From Amoebidium appalachense (lineage: Eukaryota > Ichthyosporea): a DNA stretch of 64,000 bases. The notes beneath the pieces are model-generated. The model did no database searches and was not told the DNA's origin. It saw only the letters and a program-made list of their open reading frames with translations. This document shows, in pieces, positions 34,921 through 44,291 of the stretch (position 1 is the first letter of the stretch; every line of letters starts with the position of its first letter). The DNA lies in assembly GCA_963693365.1 (NCBI GenBank), contig CAVNZM010000017.1, positions 124,001 through 188,000 on the forward strand, written 5' to 3'. The position numbers were made by a program, and so were the translations under genes.

Positions 34921-35835
34921 TTACATTCTGAGCATTTTGGCATCGTCATTACCGGGCATGGGCGTGCCTGCACGCTTAGCCTGCCCCAAGTCTACCTCAC
35001 CCCCCTCCCCCTCGCCCCCCTCACCACCAACCAACTCCATCAGGCCATCTAAGTCAAACACCTGAACCTTGCGGGCAACGAGCTTGGTACGCACAGTGTT
35101 GTTCTTCTTGTTGTAGATGACGCTGGTGGCAGCTGCAGACACCCAGGCAGTCACCTCACGGCACTTGGCACGTTGGGAGTTCATAAACTCCACAAACTCG
35201 TCGATGGAGGCAGCGTTGTTGCCCAGCTTGAAGAGGCAGGGGTTGCGGCCAAGGGGGTTGGGGAGCTCCAACGTCACGTTGAAGTAGGTGCCACCCAGTG
35301 CCTCCACCATGTCCTCCTTGCCGACGGGGTCGGCACCCAGCACATCGTACAGGCTGGGGGTGTGCCTGGACCACAGGTTGCTGCTGGTCTTGACAGGCAC
35401 GGTGTCCACGTCCACCCCCTTGAGCATCTCGTGGTCCTTGTGCATCCACAACACGTCCCTGGCCATGCTGCACACGTAGGGCCACAGGTCAACGGCGTAG
35501 GCCACCTCAAAGGGCTCAGGGCGGCGTTGCGACTTGACCCTAATGGTGGGCTTGGCATCCCAGGCAACCGTGCTGGGGACCAACTCGATGAGCATCTGCC
35601 CGTTGATGTTGATGTTGGGCAGGTTGTACAGCTGCACGGCCAACACGTCGTTCATCACCCAGGGTGCGCCCATGGTGGCCTTGCCCACACCGTTGAGGAA
35701 CACCTCCTTGTACTGCACCATCTTGGGCCCCTCACTGTTGTTGGTGTTTTCTTTGCCACTGCTTGCCGCGGCGATGCTGGTCCTTTTGACGGTGGACAGA
35801 CCAGTCGTTTGACGCAGCAGGGTTGGCTTGACCAT
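34921..35835 (-). CDS. viral protein of unknown function, possible ssDNA-binding protein
   Basis: 304 residues from ATG 35835 (MVKPTLLRQTTGLSTVKRT). A Ser/Lys-rich N-terminus is followed by a strand-rich body (YKEVFLNGVGKATMGAPWV, MLIELVPSTVAWDAKPTIRV, FNVTLELPNPLGRNP, WVSAAATSVIYNKKN) and a Gly/Glu-rich acidic stretch ([13 protein letters not shown]) before a short basic end. It is the outermost gene at the right end, starting beside the right-hand iterons. Acidic tails and this location would suit a replication protein such as an SSB, but no motif proves it. Intact frame. Confidence 0.6.
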   Translation of the reverse strand: MVKPTLLRQTTGLSTVKRTSIAAASSGKENTNNSEGPKMVQYKEVFLNGVGKATMGAPWVMNDVLAVQLYNLPNININGQMLIELVPSTVAWDAKPTIRVKSQRRPEPFEVAYAVDLWPYVCSMARDVLWMHKDHEMLKGVDVDTVPVKTSSNLWSRHTPSLYDVLGADPVGKEDMVEALGGTYFNVTLELPNPLGRNPCLFKLGNNAASIDEFVEFMNSQRAKCREVTAWVSAAATSVIYNKKNNTVRTKLVARKVQVFDLDGLMELVGGEGGEGEGGEVDLGQAKRAGTPMPGNDDAKMLRM

Positions 35836-36013
35836 TTTGCTGTTGTTTGGGGGGTGTGGTGAACGTGACTGTGGTGTGCACCTCAACTGTGTACGTATGG
35901 CTCATGTTTGCTTGGTGTGATGTTGCCTGTGTGCGGATGCTTATGTACACAGCGGCGACATGCTGGGTGCGCTTGTGGCCAATGAGGACCGAAATCCTTA
36001 ATCTCTGTGTCCT

Positions 36014-36179
36014 TATTGGCCGCCTAAACCAAAATGTGCCAACCTGAACTCCGATTGGCCGCCTTGTGCGGCAACTGGCTTTTGGAACTGAATTATCATT
36101 GGCCGCCTTGTGCATCCGCATTACTATTGGCCGCCTTGTACAAGGAATTCGGAATTCGAATTCTCATTGGCCGCCTTGT
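36014..36179. promoter_or_regulatory. GGCGGCCAAT iterons, right end
   Basis: ATTGGCCGCCT occurs at about 36014, 36054, 36099, 36126 and 36166, the inverse of the left set. It lies upstream of the leftward gene ending at 34921, so both outermost genes start next to an iteron cluster. Confidence 0.7.
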
Positions 36180-36502
36180 GCACACCGTCGCATTCCTTTG
36201 ATCTCAGAACCGTGTACGTGTCGCATGTGCGCGTGCGTGCACGCGCACACATGACACGTTTTCCCTTTAATATTTTAATTAAATCCACGTGCTCTGCACG
36301 TGTTTATGCACACACACACAGTGTGTGCACGTGCTCCTGTACATATCCATACCCATATCCATATCCTAATCACAATATACACCCATATCATACTGCATAT
36401 CGCCATATCCCATATGCATATCTGCCATATCCTAAGGGGTGCGCCACCCTGCGTTAGTGACGTCACACTTTGTGACGTCACTAACGTGGGGTGCCGCGCC
36501 CC
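36054..36502 (-). repeat. right terminal inverted repeat of the virus
   Basis: This is the inverse copy of 5410-5859. It ends in GGGGTGCCGCGCCCC at 36488-36502, immediately followed by TTAA (36503-36506) and the resumed copia gag frame. Confidence 0.95.
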
Positions 36503-36505
36503 TTA
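36433..36505. promoter_or_regulatory. terminal imperfect palindrome with paired TGACGTCA sites (right end)
   Basis: Mirror image of the left terminus, with TGACGTCA at 36458-36465 and 36473-36480. Confidence 0.75.
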
Positions 36506-38073
36506 ATGTAGTCGAGGCTTCCAACTTCCTTGAACAGATGTTTACTCAACTCGTCTCCAATGATGAGCTGTATAACTCTGGTCAAATCCACGATGATGTG
36601 TCACCTGCCCAAGCTTTCCACAACCTCCGTATGACCTATGCGGCTGAACGTGAAGATCGTGCTCGTCAAATCCTCCTCGACTACCATGAGCTTGAACTCA
36701 AAGACTTCAAGACCGTCACGGCCTAGTACCTCACCATGGCACGCCGTCTGTGCACTACCCTGCACATCCTCGAAGAGCCCATTCCTCACAAGACTATGGT
36801 TGATAACTTCTTCATCCACCTCAAGAAGAACCGTAAGTTAGTTTGTACCGACATCCAGGCCATGATTGCCGACTACTTCCGTCGTACCATCAACTACGAG
36901 ACCTACAACCGTCTAATCAGTGACATCCGAGCTGCAGAGATCCGTGAAGGTCTCATCGACTCTGGGTCCGGGTCCTCCTCCACCGTCCGAACAGCACGTG
37001 CCCTGCAAAGCCGTGTCCTCACCAAGGACGACCTCAGACACCGGATCCCCCGACGTGACAGCTCCGTCTCCCGTCACCCCCGCGGTCGTCCCACCGATCG
37101 ATCCCCCTCAGTTGACCGTGATTACTCACGGTCCCGTTCCCCCGGCTATCGTTCCCGGTCACCCTACCCCCCACGTAAAGGGGGTAACCGTCATTCCCAG
37201 CCACCCCGAGCCAAGACCACTGGCTCCCTCGACTGTGCCTACTGTCACGAAGACCATCATGTCACACAGTGTGACAAACCTGGCTGCTCAATTGCCCGTC
37301 GTCACCGTGCCAACACCAAGTCTGGAAAAGAGGTGCATTTTGCCCTCGTGTCCACCACGGCCTCCCTACCCATGGACCCCTGCTGGGACTCGGCTTCAAA
37401 CGTCCACGTGTGCCCAGTAAAGGAGTACTTCTCTACTCTTGAGCCATGCCCCCCGACTGACGTCCACGGCCTCGGCATCGTCACTGCACATCACCGTGGT
37501 GTCATCAACCTGGCCGTCACCTACAACGGAGTAACATCAGTACTGAGCCTCAACACCCTCTATGTACCCGACTCCCCAGCCTTCCTGATTTCACCCTCAA
37601 TGGCCTCCAAGTCGGGTCTCCTTGCCCACCTCGATGATGAGGATGCATTCCCATCATACCTCTACACTCGTGGTGGCAACATCGTGTGTTCCCTCACAGG
37701 CACAGATGGACTGTACTTCATCACTGACTATGAGATACGTCCCTCCATCCCTCGGACCGTCACTGCTCTGGTAGCCAACGTCAAGGTCAACAATGATCCT
37801 CAGCTCTGGCACCACCGTCTCGGCCATCGTGCCCTGTCCACCCTCACCAAGATGGTGAGAGGTGACCTCGTGACAGGCCTCCCCTCATCCCTCTCAGTGG
37901 CTGACACCACTGACTGCTTCGGTTGTGTCTCCGGCAACTTAGACCACCAAGGCCCCATTCTCCGGCACCAGAACCCAGTGCCCCTTCCCCGGTGCCAAGT
38001 GGCACATGGACTTCTTCGAGCCTCCCTGTGCCTCCTATGGTGGCTACAAGGTGGCCCTCGTGTGTACCTGTGA
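36503..38073 (+). pseudogene. gag-pol: outer copia Gag (rest), protease and integrase finger
   Basis: The copia frame resumes after the viral right end with AAT GTA GTC GAG (NVVEASNFLEQM). A TAG at 36724-36726 interrupts Gag; the same frame continues YLTMARRLCTTLHI. Further on come an Arg/Ser-rich stretch, a zinc knuckle CAYCHEDHHVTQC (one residue off the usual spacing), the protease region with WDSASNVHVCP where the usual DSG reads DSA, and the integrase finger WHHRLGHRALS...CFGC. The sense leaves this frame near 37940, where a base is gained or lost; the remaining codons to 38073 are spurious. The element cannot be autonomous as it stands. Confidence 0.9.
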
Positions 38074-40500
38074 TGCCTCCGGCTACACCATCGTGTACCT
38101 CCTCCGTGATCGATCCGAAACTCTCGAATACGTCAAGGCCCTGGTTGAGACTACTGACAAGCAACCCGACAAGGTGGTGACCCACTTCCGTTCAGACTCT
38201 GGGTCCGAGTTCACCTCCCATGCTATGGAGCAGTACTGCCAGTCCAAGGGCATCATTCAGGAATTTGCTCCGGTTGACTGCCCCCAACTCAACGGCTTCG
38301 TTGAACGTAAGATGAGGGATCTGCAGGAGATCGTTCGGTGCTTCCTTCATCAGGACAAGGCCGACTCCCTTTCCCCCAAGCTGTGGGGAGCTGCTCTCAA
38401 GCATGCTGCCTACATCATCAACGTGACCCCGGCCAGAGCTGCCAATGGCCGTACACCGTTTGAAATTTTCTACGGTGTCAAGCCTGACATCTCCCACCTG
38501 CACGTGTTCGGCTGCCCAGCCTATGTACACGTCCCTGCATCCAAACGAGACAAGTTGGCCTCTACCGTCAAACTCGGCACCTACGTGGGCTGGGATATCA
38601 CCAACAAAGCCCACAAGATCATGAATCTACGTGGCAACACGGTCAACCTCTACCGCGATGTCGTCTTCGACGAATCACAATTCACCACGGCATCCAATCA
38701 GATTTCTGTGCAGGCCACCAATCAGACGACCTCAATCGATCCATCCCTGCATTCCGGAAATTCCAATTCCGATGACGATGAAATTCCGTCGGTGATTATC
38801 CGTCGTTCCCCCCGTCGTGTACCTGCCCCCGTGGCTCCACCCACCCCCCCCCCCCCCACCGGCCAGCAACCCCTGCTGCCGGCCCCTGCCGTCAATGACC
38901 ACGTACCTGGTCATCTCACCCCGGTTCGTCCTGGGTCTCCGGAGTTCCACTCGGCCCCGTCCAGCCCCGTGTTATCCAACTCCCCCCTCAACACGGCACC
39001 CATCCCTGGCTTCCAGGCCCCCATCCCCGACCACCGAGTGTCTGTCCCAGACACCCCCCCGGCCCCTGAGCCCCTCCGTACCGTCCCCCGTCGTTCCTCC
39101 CGTCTCTCCTCTCGGCCTGCCATGGCTATGGTGAGCATCTCCCGACCCAGCCTTGATGTGTCTCAGCTGCCCCGGTCAATTCAGAAGCTGTGCTCTGGCA
39201 CCAAGGGTGATGAAGTGGTGACTGCCCTCACTGCCGAGTACAAGGCTTTCATCGACAAGGACATCTTCGACGTAGTTGAGCCCCCCTCCGATGCCAACAT
39301 CATCCGATTCAAGTGGATTGTCACGGAGAAGGTCCTCAACTCTGCTGGTGACACCAAGATCAAGGGTCGTGGTGTGGCCAAGGGTTTCACCCAAGTCTAC
39401 GGTGTTGACTACGGTGAAAACTCTTCCCCCGTCGTCATGTCCTCCTCCGTCCGTGCCTTACTTGCCCTCGGTGTGCAACAGGACCACGAGATCCATCAAC
39501 TCGACATCAGCACGGCCTTCCTCAACAGCCCCCCAGACGAGACTTTGTACATGGAGCAACCTCCTGGTTTTATCCTCCCTGGCAATGAACACAAAGTCTG
39601 GAAACTCAAGAAGGCCATCTACGGACTCAAGCAGGCATCCCTGGCATGGTACGAGTTCTTCAACTCCATTCTCATTGCCCACGGCCTCACCCGTCTCCGT
39701 TCCGATCCGTGTGTCTACTTCCGTCAGTTCCCCAACGGACACATCATCCGTTCGGGAAACTACGTTGATGATGCCATCATCACCTGCACACGGAACTCCA
39801 CCATCATGCAGGGGCTTGTTCGTCACATCACGAAGTCTGCCGAGTGCAAGGTCGGTCTGCCAGACATCTTCCTCGGCACCCAACTGCTGTACACCCGTGA
39901 CTCCCTCAAGCTGCTGCAGTCCTCCTACATCAAGGACATCATCACCGACTTCAACCTGGTCGATGCCAAGCCTAAGGCCACCCCTATTCCCGTGGGCACC
40001 ATCATCAACGAGTCCTCCCTCTCATCCCTGCCCACCACCGTCCCCTACCGTGAACTCCTCGGCCGTCTGCTGTGGGTTGCTCGGTGCTCCCGGCCTGACA
40101 TCTCGTATGCCATTGGCTACCTCGGTCGATTCAGCTCCAAGCCCACCAAGACTGCCTGGGAGCTTCTCCTCCGTGTCGTTCGTTACCTGCTCGGCACCAT
40201 CAACCTCGGCCTCTACTACAAGAAGAAGGCCCCCAACAGCAAGGTGCCCATCCTTGAGTGCTACTTGGATTCTGACTTTGCTGGTTGCCCCACCACCCGT
40301 CGTTCCACGTCTGGGTACGTCATCCTCCTCGAAGGCTCCCCCGTCACCTACCACTCCAAGCTGCAGACGACTCGGATCACTGCAACTTCCACGTGTGAGG
40401 CCGAGCTCCTGGCCCTCAATGCTGCCGTGCAAGATGTTGTCTGGCACCGTGATCTACTAAAGGAGCTGGGCTACCCCATGACCGAGCCCACCCCGACGGC
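37940..40500 (+). pseudogene. pol: outer copia integrase core, reverse transcriptase and most of RNase H
   Basis: After the frame change the sense continues TTKAPFSGT, then WHMDFFEPP, RSDSGSEFTS and DCPQLNGFVERKMRD, giving the integrase D, D and E. The proline-rich linker, RT (FKWIVTEK, HQLDISTAFLNSPP, catalytic NYVDDAI), LLGRLLWVARCSRPDISYA and the first RNase H motifs (CYLDSDFAGC, TCEAELLAL) follow. Near 40490-40500 a second frame change occurs. Similarity to the inner copia is clear throughout, so they are members of related families. Confidence 0.92.
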
Positions 40501-40728
40501 GTGTACTGTGACAATCAGTCCACCATTGCTCTGGTCCACTCCAACACCATCAAGCACCGGACCAAGCACATTGCCGTTCGTTACTTCAACACCAAGGACT
40601 ACATCAACAGTGGGGACGTCACTGTCACCTACATCGACACCAAGAAGAACCTGGCCGACATCTTCACCAAGCCTCTGGCTGGTCCGGCCCACGACACACA
40701 CCGTGCCAACCTCAGTCTCCGTGACTGA
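40501..40728 (+). pseudogene. pol: outer copia RNase H, C-terminal part in another frame
   Basis: It reads VYCDNQSTIALVHSN, HRTKHIAVRYFNTKDY and KNLADIFTKPL, the standard end of copia RNase H, and stops at 40728. Confidence 0.9.
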
Positions 40729-41444
40729 CCCATGCACTGGTGTTCATCATCGAGTGGTTTCTGAGTAGGTTGGGGCCCTGGACAGCAGTTGACACCCCTA
40801 CAGTGATCAAGATGCCTCCCAACGAAAGTCTACTACTCCTCATCGTTTCTCTTCATCAGTGGGGACTCAGTCTTCCATCGTCATATGTGTGCATCTTCAG
40901 TGGGATTATTCTCCCCCATCCGTCGTTTATTTATATTCATATCCCACCATATATATTGGTTTTCTTCTATATTCGACTTTATATATATGTCGAACTGGGA
41001 TGGCGTCCCAGTATAAATAATTATCTATAGCCATGACGTGCTGGTTGACTGCCAGTCTAAACCTAGTCCACGGGATGCACCTTCCCCGTGTCTTAACTGG
41101 TTGACCACCAGTCTATAAATCAGTCCACAAGATGTTCATGCCTTGTGTTTACCTGGGTGGTCCCCAGTACAAACCATTAGCCACCAACACGTCACACATA
41201 CACTAGTGTTTCCTCTATATATATATATCGACGATAACCACCATGATTTATTGTTCCGAGTCTTCAGAGGCAACCGTCGTTGTGTGCCTCTTCAGTTTTG
41301 ATTCTCTCCTTCCCACCTCAAGGATCTTCGGTTTGCATCCTCGAGTGGGGAAACTTGAGTGTGACGGCCCCTCCTGTGTTTGGACCTCATCTACCGTCAC
41401 ATCAACAGACACGAGAACACAAACTTCAACCCCTTGAGTGGGGA
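40729..41444 (+). other. outer copia 3' untranslated region and polypurine tract
   Basis: No coding sense. It has short diverged repeats (GGTTGACTGCCAGTCTAAA, GGTTGACCACCAGTCTATAA and TGGTCCCCAGTAC) and a TATA-rich stretch at about 41214-41227. It ends with TTGAGTGGGGA beside the LTR at 41445. Confidence 0.7.
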
Positions 41445-41537
41445 TGTTGGAATACGTCACCATGTATGACAGCAAGAGCCTTGAAGTATGTATGTGTCTT
41501 AGCTTGTTTGTATTCGTGTCTGCTTTCCTTCTTTTTT

Positions 41538-41587
<50 letters not shown>

Positions 41588-42333
41588 CCCCCCCCCCCCC
41601 CCCCGTATCTCTCTCTCCCTTGTTTCTGTGGGCACAGATATCTGTAGATCTGTGCACACCTGGCTCTCTTGCCTGATAAGAACTTATTGTATTTTATTTC
41701 TGTTTGCTCTCCTCTGTTTATCTGAGAGGTAGCGTGATTGGCTAGCCTCACTCGTTGTCTTTCCTTTATTTCAAAATGGCTTAGTTTTGTTCTCAAAAGG
41801 ATGGCTCGCCAATAGTCGCGAGCGAGTACATCTGTAGATTGTGTTGTGCATTCCTGTCTGTTAATATATGTGTGTTGTGATTGGACAATAGATATATATG
41901 GAATTCGGTTTATTGCAAAGTGTCTTCACTTTGAGAGTGTCGACTATTAGGAAATATATGTATTTAAATAAGTTTCTTTATAGAGACGAACATAAATATA
42001 TATGTGAGTTAATAGTGACTAGATGTATAATTACTTAATTTATTTAAGTAAGAGTTTCTACACTTTAGTTTAATCGGAAGTTGGAATGCGTATGCTCTGT
42101 CGGAATGTGTTTTTCTATCTTCTGATAGAACCGATTGGTTCTCCCTCTTTAGTTGTGATAAGGTGATAAGTCGCAAGTACAAAAGGAACCGAGAGCACAA
42201 TAAAGAATCAGTTGTTGTTTGAATCTTTCAATGTCTCGTGAACAACTCCGATTGCCCTCTCATTAATGTGTTAGTCGTGTTTTACATGACACCTCTGTGC
42301 ACTCTGCTCCCTTAGACCCGTACAAAAACAACA
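41445..42333 (+). repeat. 3' LTR of the outer copia
   Basis: The LTR begins TGTTGGAATACG and ends ACAACA at 42333. It has a C run (41585-41604) inside the CT tract that the left LTR lacks; otherwise few differences. Confidence 0.92.
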
Positions 42334-42507
42334 TTGTGTGTGTGCACATGCGTACCTGTGTGTAGTGTGCGGATGCTTGGGCTTGTAGGCGGCTATATTT
42401 GATCGTGCACCTGTGTACGTGAGTGTAGTGTGTGTGCTTGTGTATGTGTTTGCTTGTGCTTGTGTATGTGTGTGTGTGTGCGTGTGTGTGGACACTGTGT
42501 GTGTGCT

Positions 42508-42550
<43 letters not shown>

Positions 42551-42565
42551 GTGTATGTGTTTGCT

Positions 42566-42603
<38 letters not shown>

Positions 42604-43962
42604 TGTGCGCGGATTTTGCCATGCAAGGTGTACACGTACGTGTGGGCTTTGTGTGTGTGTGTGTGTTTGATGTGTGTGAGTCGTTTTGTTTGGAAACTAA
42701 ACTAAACGCATTCTAGTGTTGGGTTGGAGGGTGGTGGGTTTCACCTCTTCGAGCTAAGGACCATAATTACAGCCCACCCGCATGCACGTGGTCGTGAACT
42801 ACTGAATATTGTCAGGCTAGATGTACAGGAGATTGTCCCCCCCCCCCCCCCCCGGCGCTCCCGGACCCCCCCTGTCACTCCATCTACGTCTGATCGTATA
42901 TTTGAGTTCGCTTAATGATTTTTTTCTCTTTTTTATTTATTTTTTGATTCAAGTTTTTTCCCCCTTAATATAGCTGATCACGATAAAAATTACCGGAACC
43001 CCCAATCATTAAGTTAGACCCAGATTATAGTTATCATTTTGTTTTCTGTTTGAAATAGAACATACGGAGAAACACATTTGCATGAGAAGAAACACCTCTG
43101 CCTGTGATCTCTGTTTAAATTAAAAGAACATACGAAGAAACACCTTTGCCCCTCAGGGCTGAGTCAAGTTGCCAGCCAACCAGCCCCCCCCCCCCCCCTC
43201 CCCCCCCCCTCCCCCCCCCTCCCCCCCCCCCTCCCCCCCCCTCCCCCACCCGGACCCCCCCCCCCTCCCCTTCTCCCCTCTCTCCCGAACTCTCGAACCA
43301 TGTTCTCCTCTCTCTCCCGGGCGCTCGAACCATTTCCTCCTGCCTCGTGCCCCCCCCCCCCCCCCTCCCCCCAGCCTTCCCCTCACACCATCTTCCCCTA
43401 TTAGGCTCCCTAGACACAGACAACTTAGCATCCCATCACACACACCACTCCAACTGTATACCAGCCCTTCATTCAGCAGACTGCCCCCCCCCCCCCCCCC
43501 CCCCCCGGCTTATTAATATCTCCTTCAACCCTACCTCCCCCCCCCCCCCCCCCCCCCCGCGCCTATTGATATCTCCTTCAACCCTGCTTGTGACAGAGTT
43601 GCTATTCGTCACGTATAGCAACTCTTATGTCTACGTGTACGTGTACGTGTGTCTGCCTTTCTGTGGGTAGGTGTGATGAGGGGGGGGGGGGGGGGGGTGG
43701 ACATTGTGTACGTGCATGACTTTGCGGGTTAGGTGCATACACTGGAAATGACATCGAAGGGTTCCCAACAACTTGAGAATCCCAATTTATGCTAATCGAC
43801 CAATCGACACCATTAGATCGATCTGATGTGAATCCAACCACAAAATCTAATTTCCATTCGACAATTGGGATACATTAGTAGGTCATAGGATGTCATTGTT
43901 TGCACCAAATGTCTCAACACACATATACAGGTCACTTATGGTAGCATGTTTTCTCTGTTTAG
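42334..43962. other. host intergenic or intronic sequence rich in simple repeats
   Basis: It contains a GT/GC microsatellite (about 42420-42670), a C run at 42838, a long CCCCT tract (43186-43270), and further C runs at 43486 and 43540. A short duplication (ATATCTCCTTCAACCCT at about 43515 and 43570) lies between the last two. A perfect 9-bp hairpin GAGTTGCTA/TAGCAACTC is at 43597-43624. The segment 42760-42836 reads ITAHPHARGRELLNIVRLD and might be an exon, but the evidence is weak. Confidence 0.5.
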
Positions 43963-44259
43963 GTTAAAAACATGGATCGGGGAGAATCTTCAGCTCCTGG
44001 GGAGGGAGGTCCAATCCAAGGTCGATAAAATGTGGCAGAGTGGGAGAGAGCCGCCAGCCAGACTGTATGACGTCCTCTCCCCCCACATCAAGGTGATGAC
44101 CCTTGACGACCCGGAGTGGGAATTGGTCAAAAAGGTGTGTGAACTCTCCCCTAAACCAAGCCCCCCCCCCCCCCCCCCCCCCCCCAGCGTGTGTGTTACC
44201 GCCTGCCTGCCGGCCTTTCCCTTCCCCACTTCCCTCACTCCGCCGACCCTTCCCAAATG

Positions 44260-44291
<32 letters not shown>

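Larger units (their letters stand above)
5410..36502. mobile_element. endogenous Polinton-like (adintovirus/PLV-type) virus
   Basis: The element is bounded by 450-bp terminal inverted repeats and flanked by TTAA on both sides. It encodes protein-primed PolB, a double-jelly-roll capsid protein and an FtsK/A32-type ATPase, the hallmark set of Polintons, adintoviruses and PLVs. About 31.1 kb long, it is about 24.3 kb without the nested copia. Genes run rightwards for PolB and the VLTF3-like factor, leftwards for the capsid block (13137-19300), and mixed further on. Two features are unlike a typical Polinton: no retrovirus-type integrase is visible, and the target is TTAA rather than a 6-bp duplication. 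Several genes need single-base corrections to read through, so the copy is either decaying or affected by read error. Family placement is inference from gene content; a phylogeny of the capsid protein would settle it. Confidence 0.92.
4194..42333 (+). mobile_element. outer Ty1/copia LTR retrotransposon, split by the endogenous virus
   Basis: Two related LTRs (4194-5049 and 41445-42333) start TGTTGGAATACG and end ACAACA. A primer-binding-like GGTTAAAGGCCC follows the left LTR, and a polypurine tract (TTGAGTGGGGA) precedes the right LTR. The coding order gag, protease, integrase, RT, RNase H defines the copia superfamily. Flanks are TTGTA on the left and TTGTG on the right, a near-perfect 5-bp target-site duplication. 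Outside the CT and C tracts the LTRs differ at only a few positions, so insertion is fairly recent. The coding region nevertheless carries an in-frame TAG and two frame changes besides the viral insertion at 5410-36502. The element sits just past the sideroflexin stop codon. Confidence 0.93.

Noticed and set aside
5410-36502. Virophage or classical Polinton with RVE integrase
   Set aside because: No RVE motif was found in the viral frames; the only integrases belong to the copias. I kept the broader Polinton-like label.
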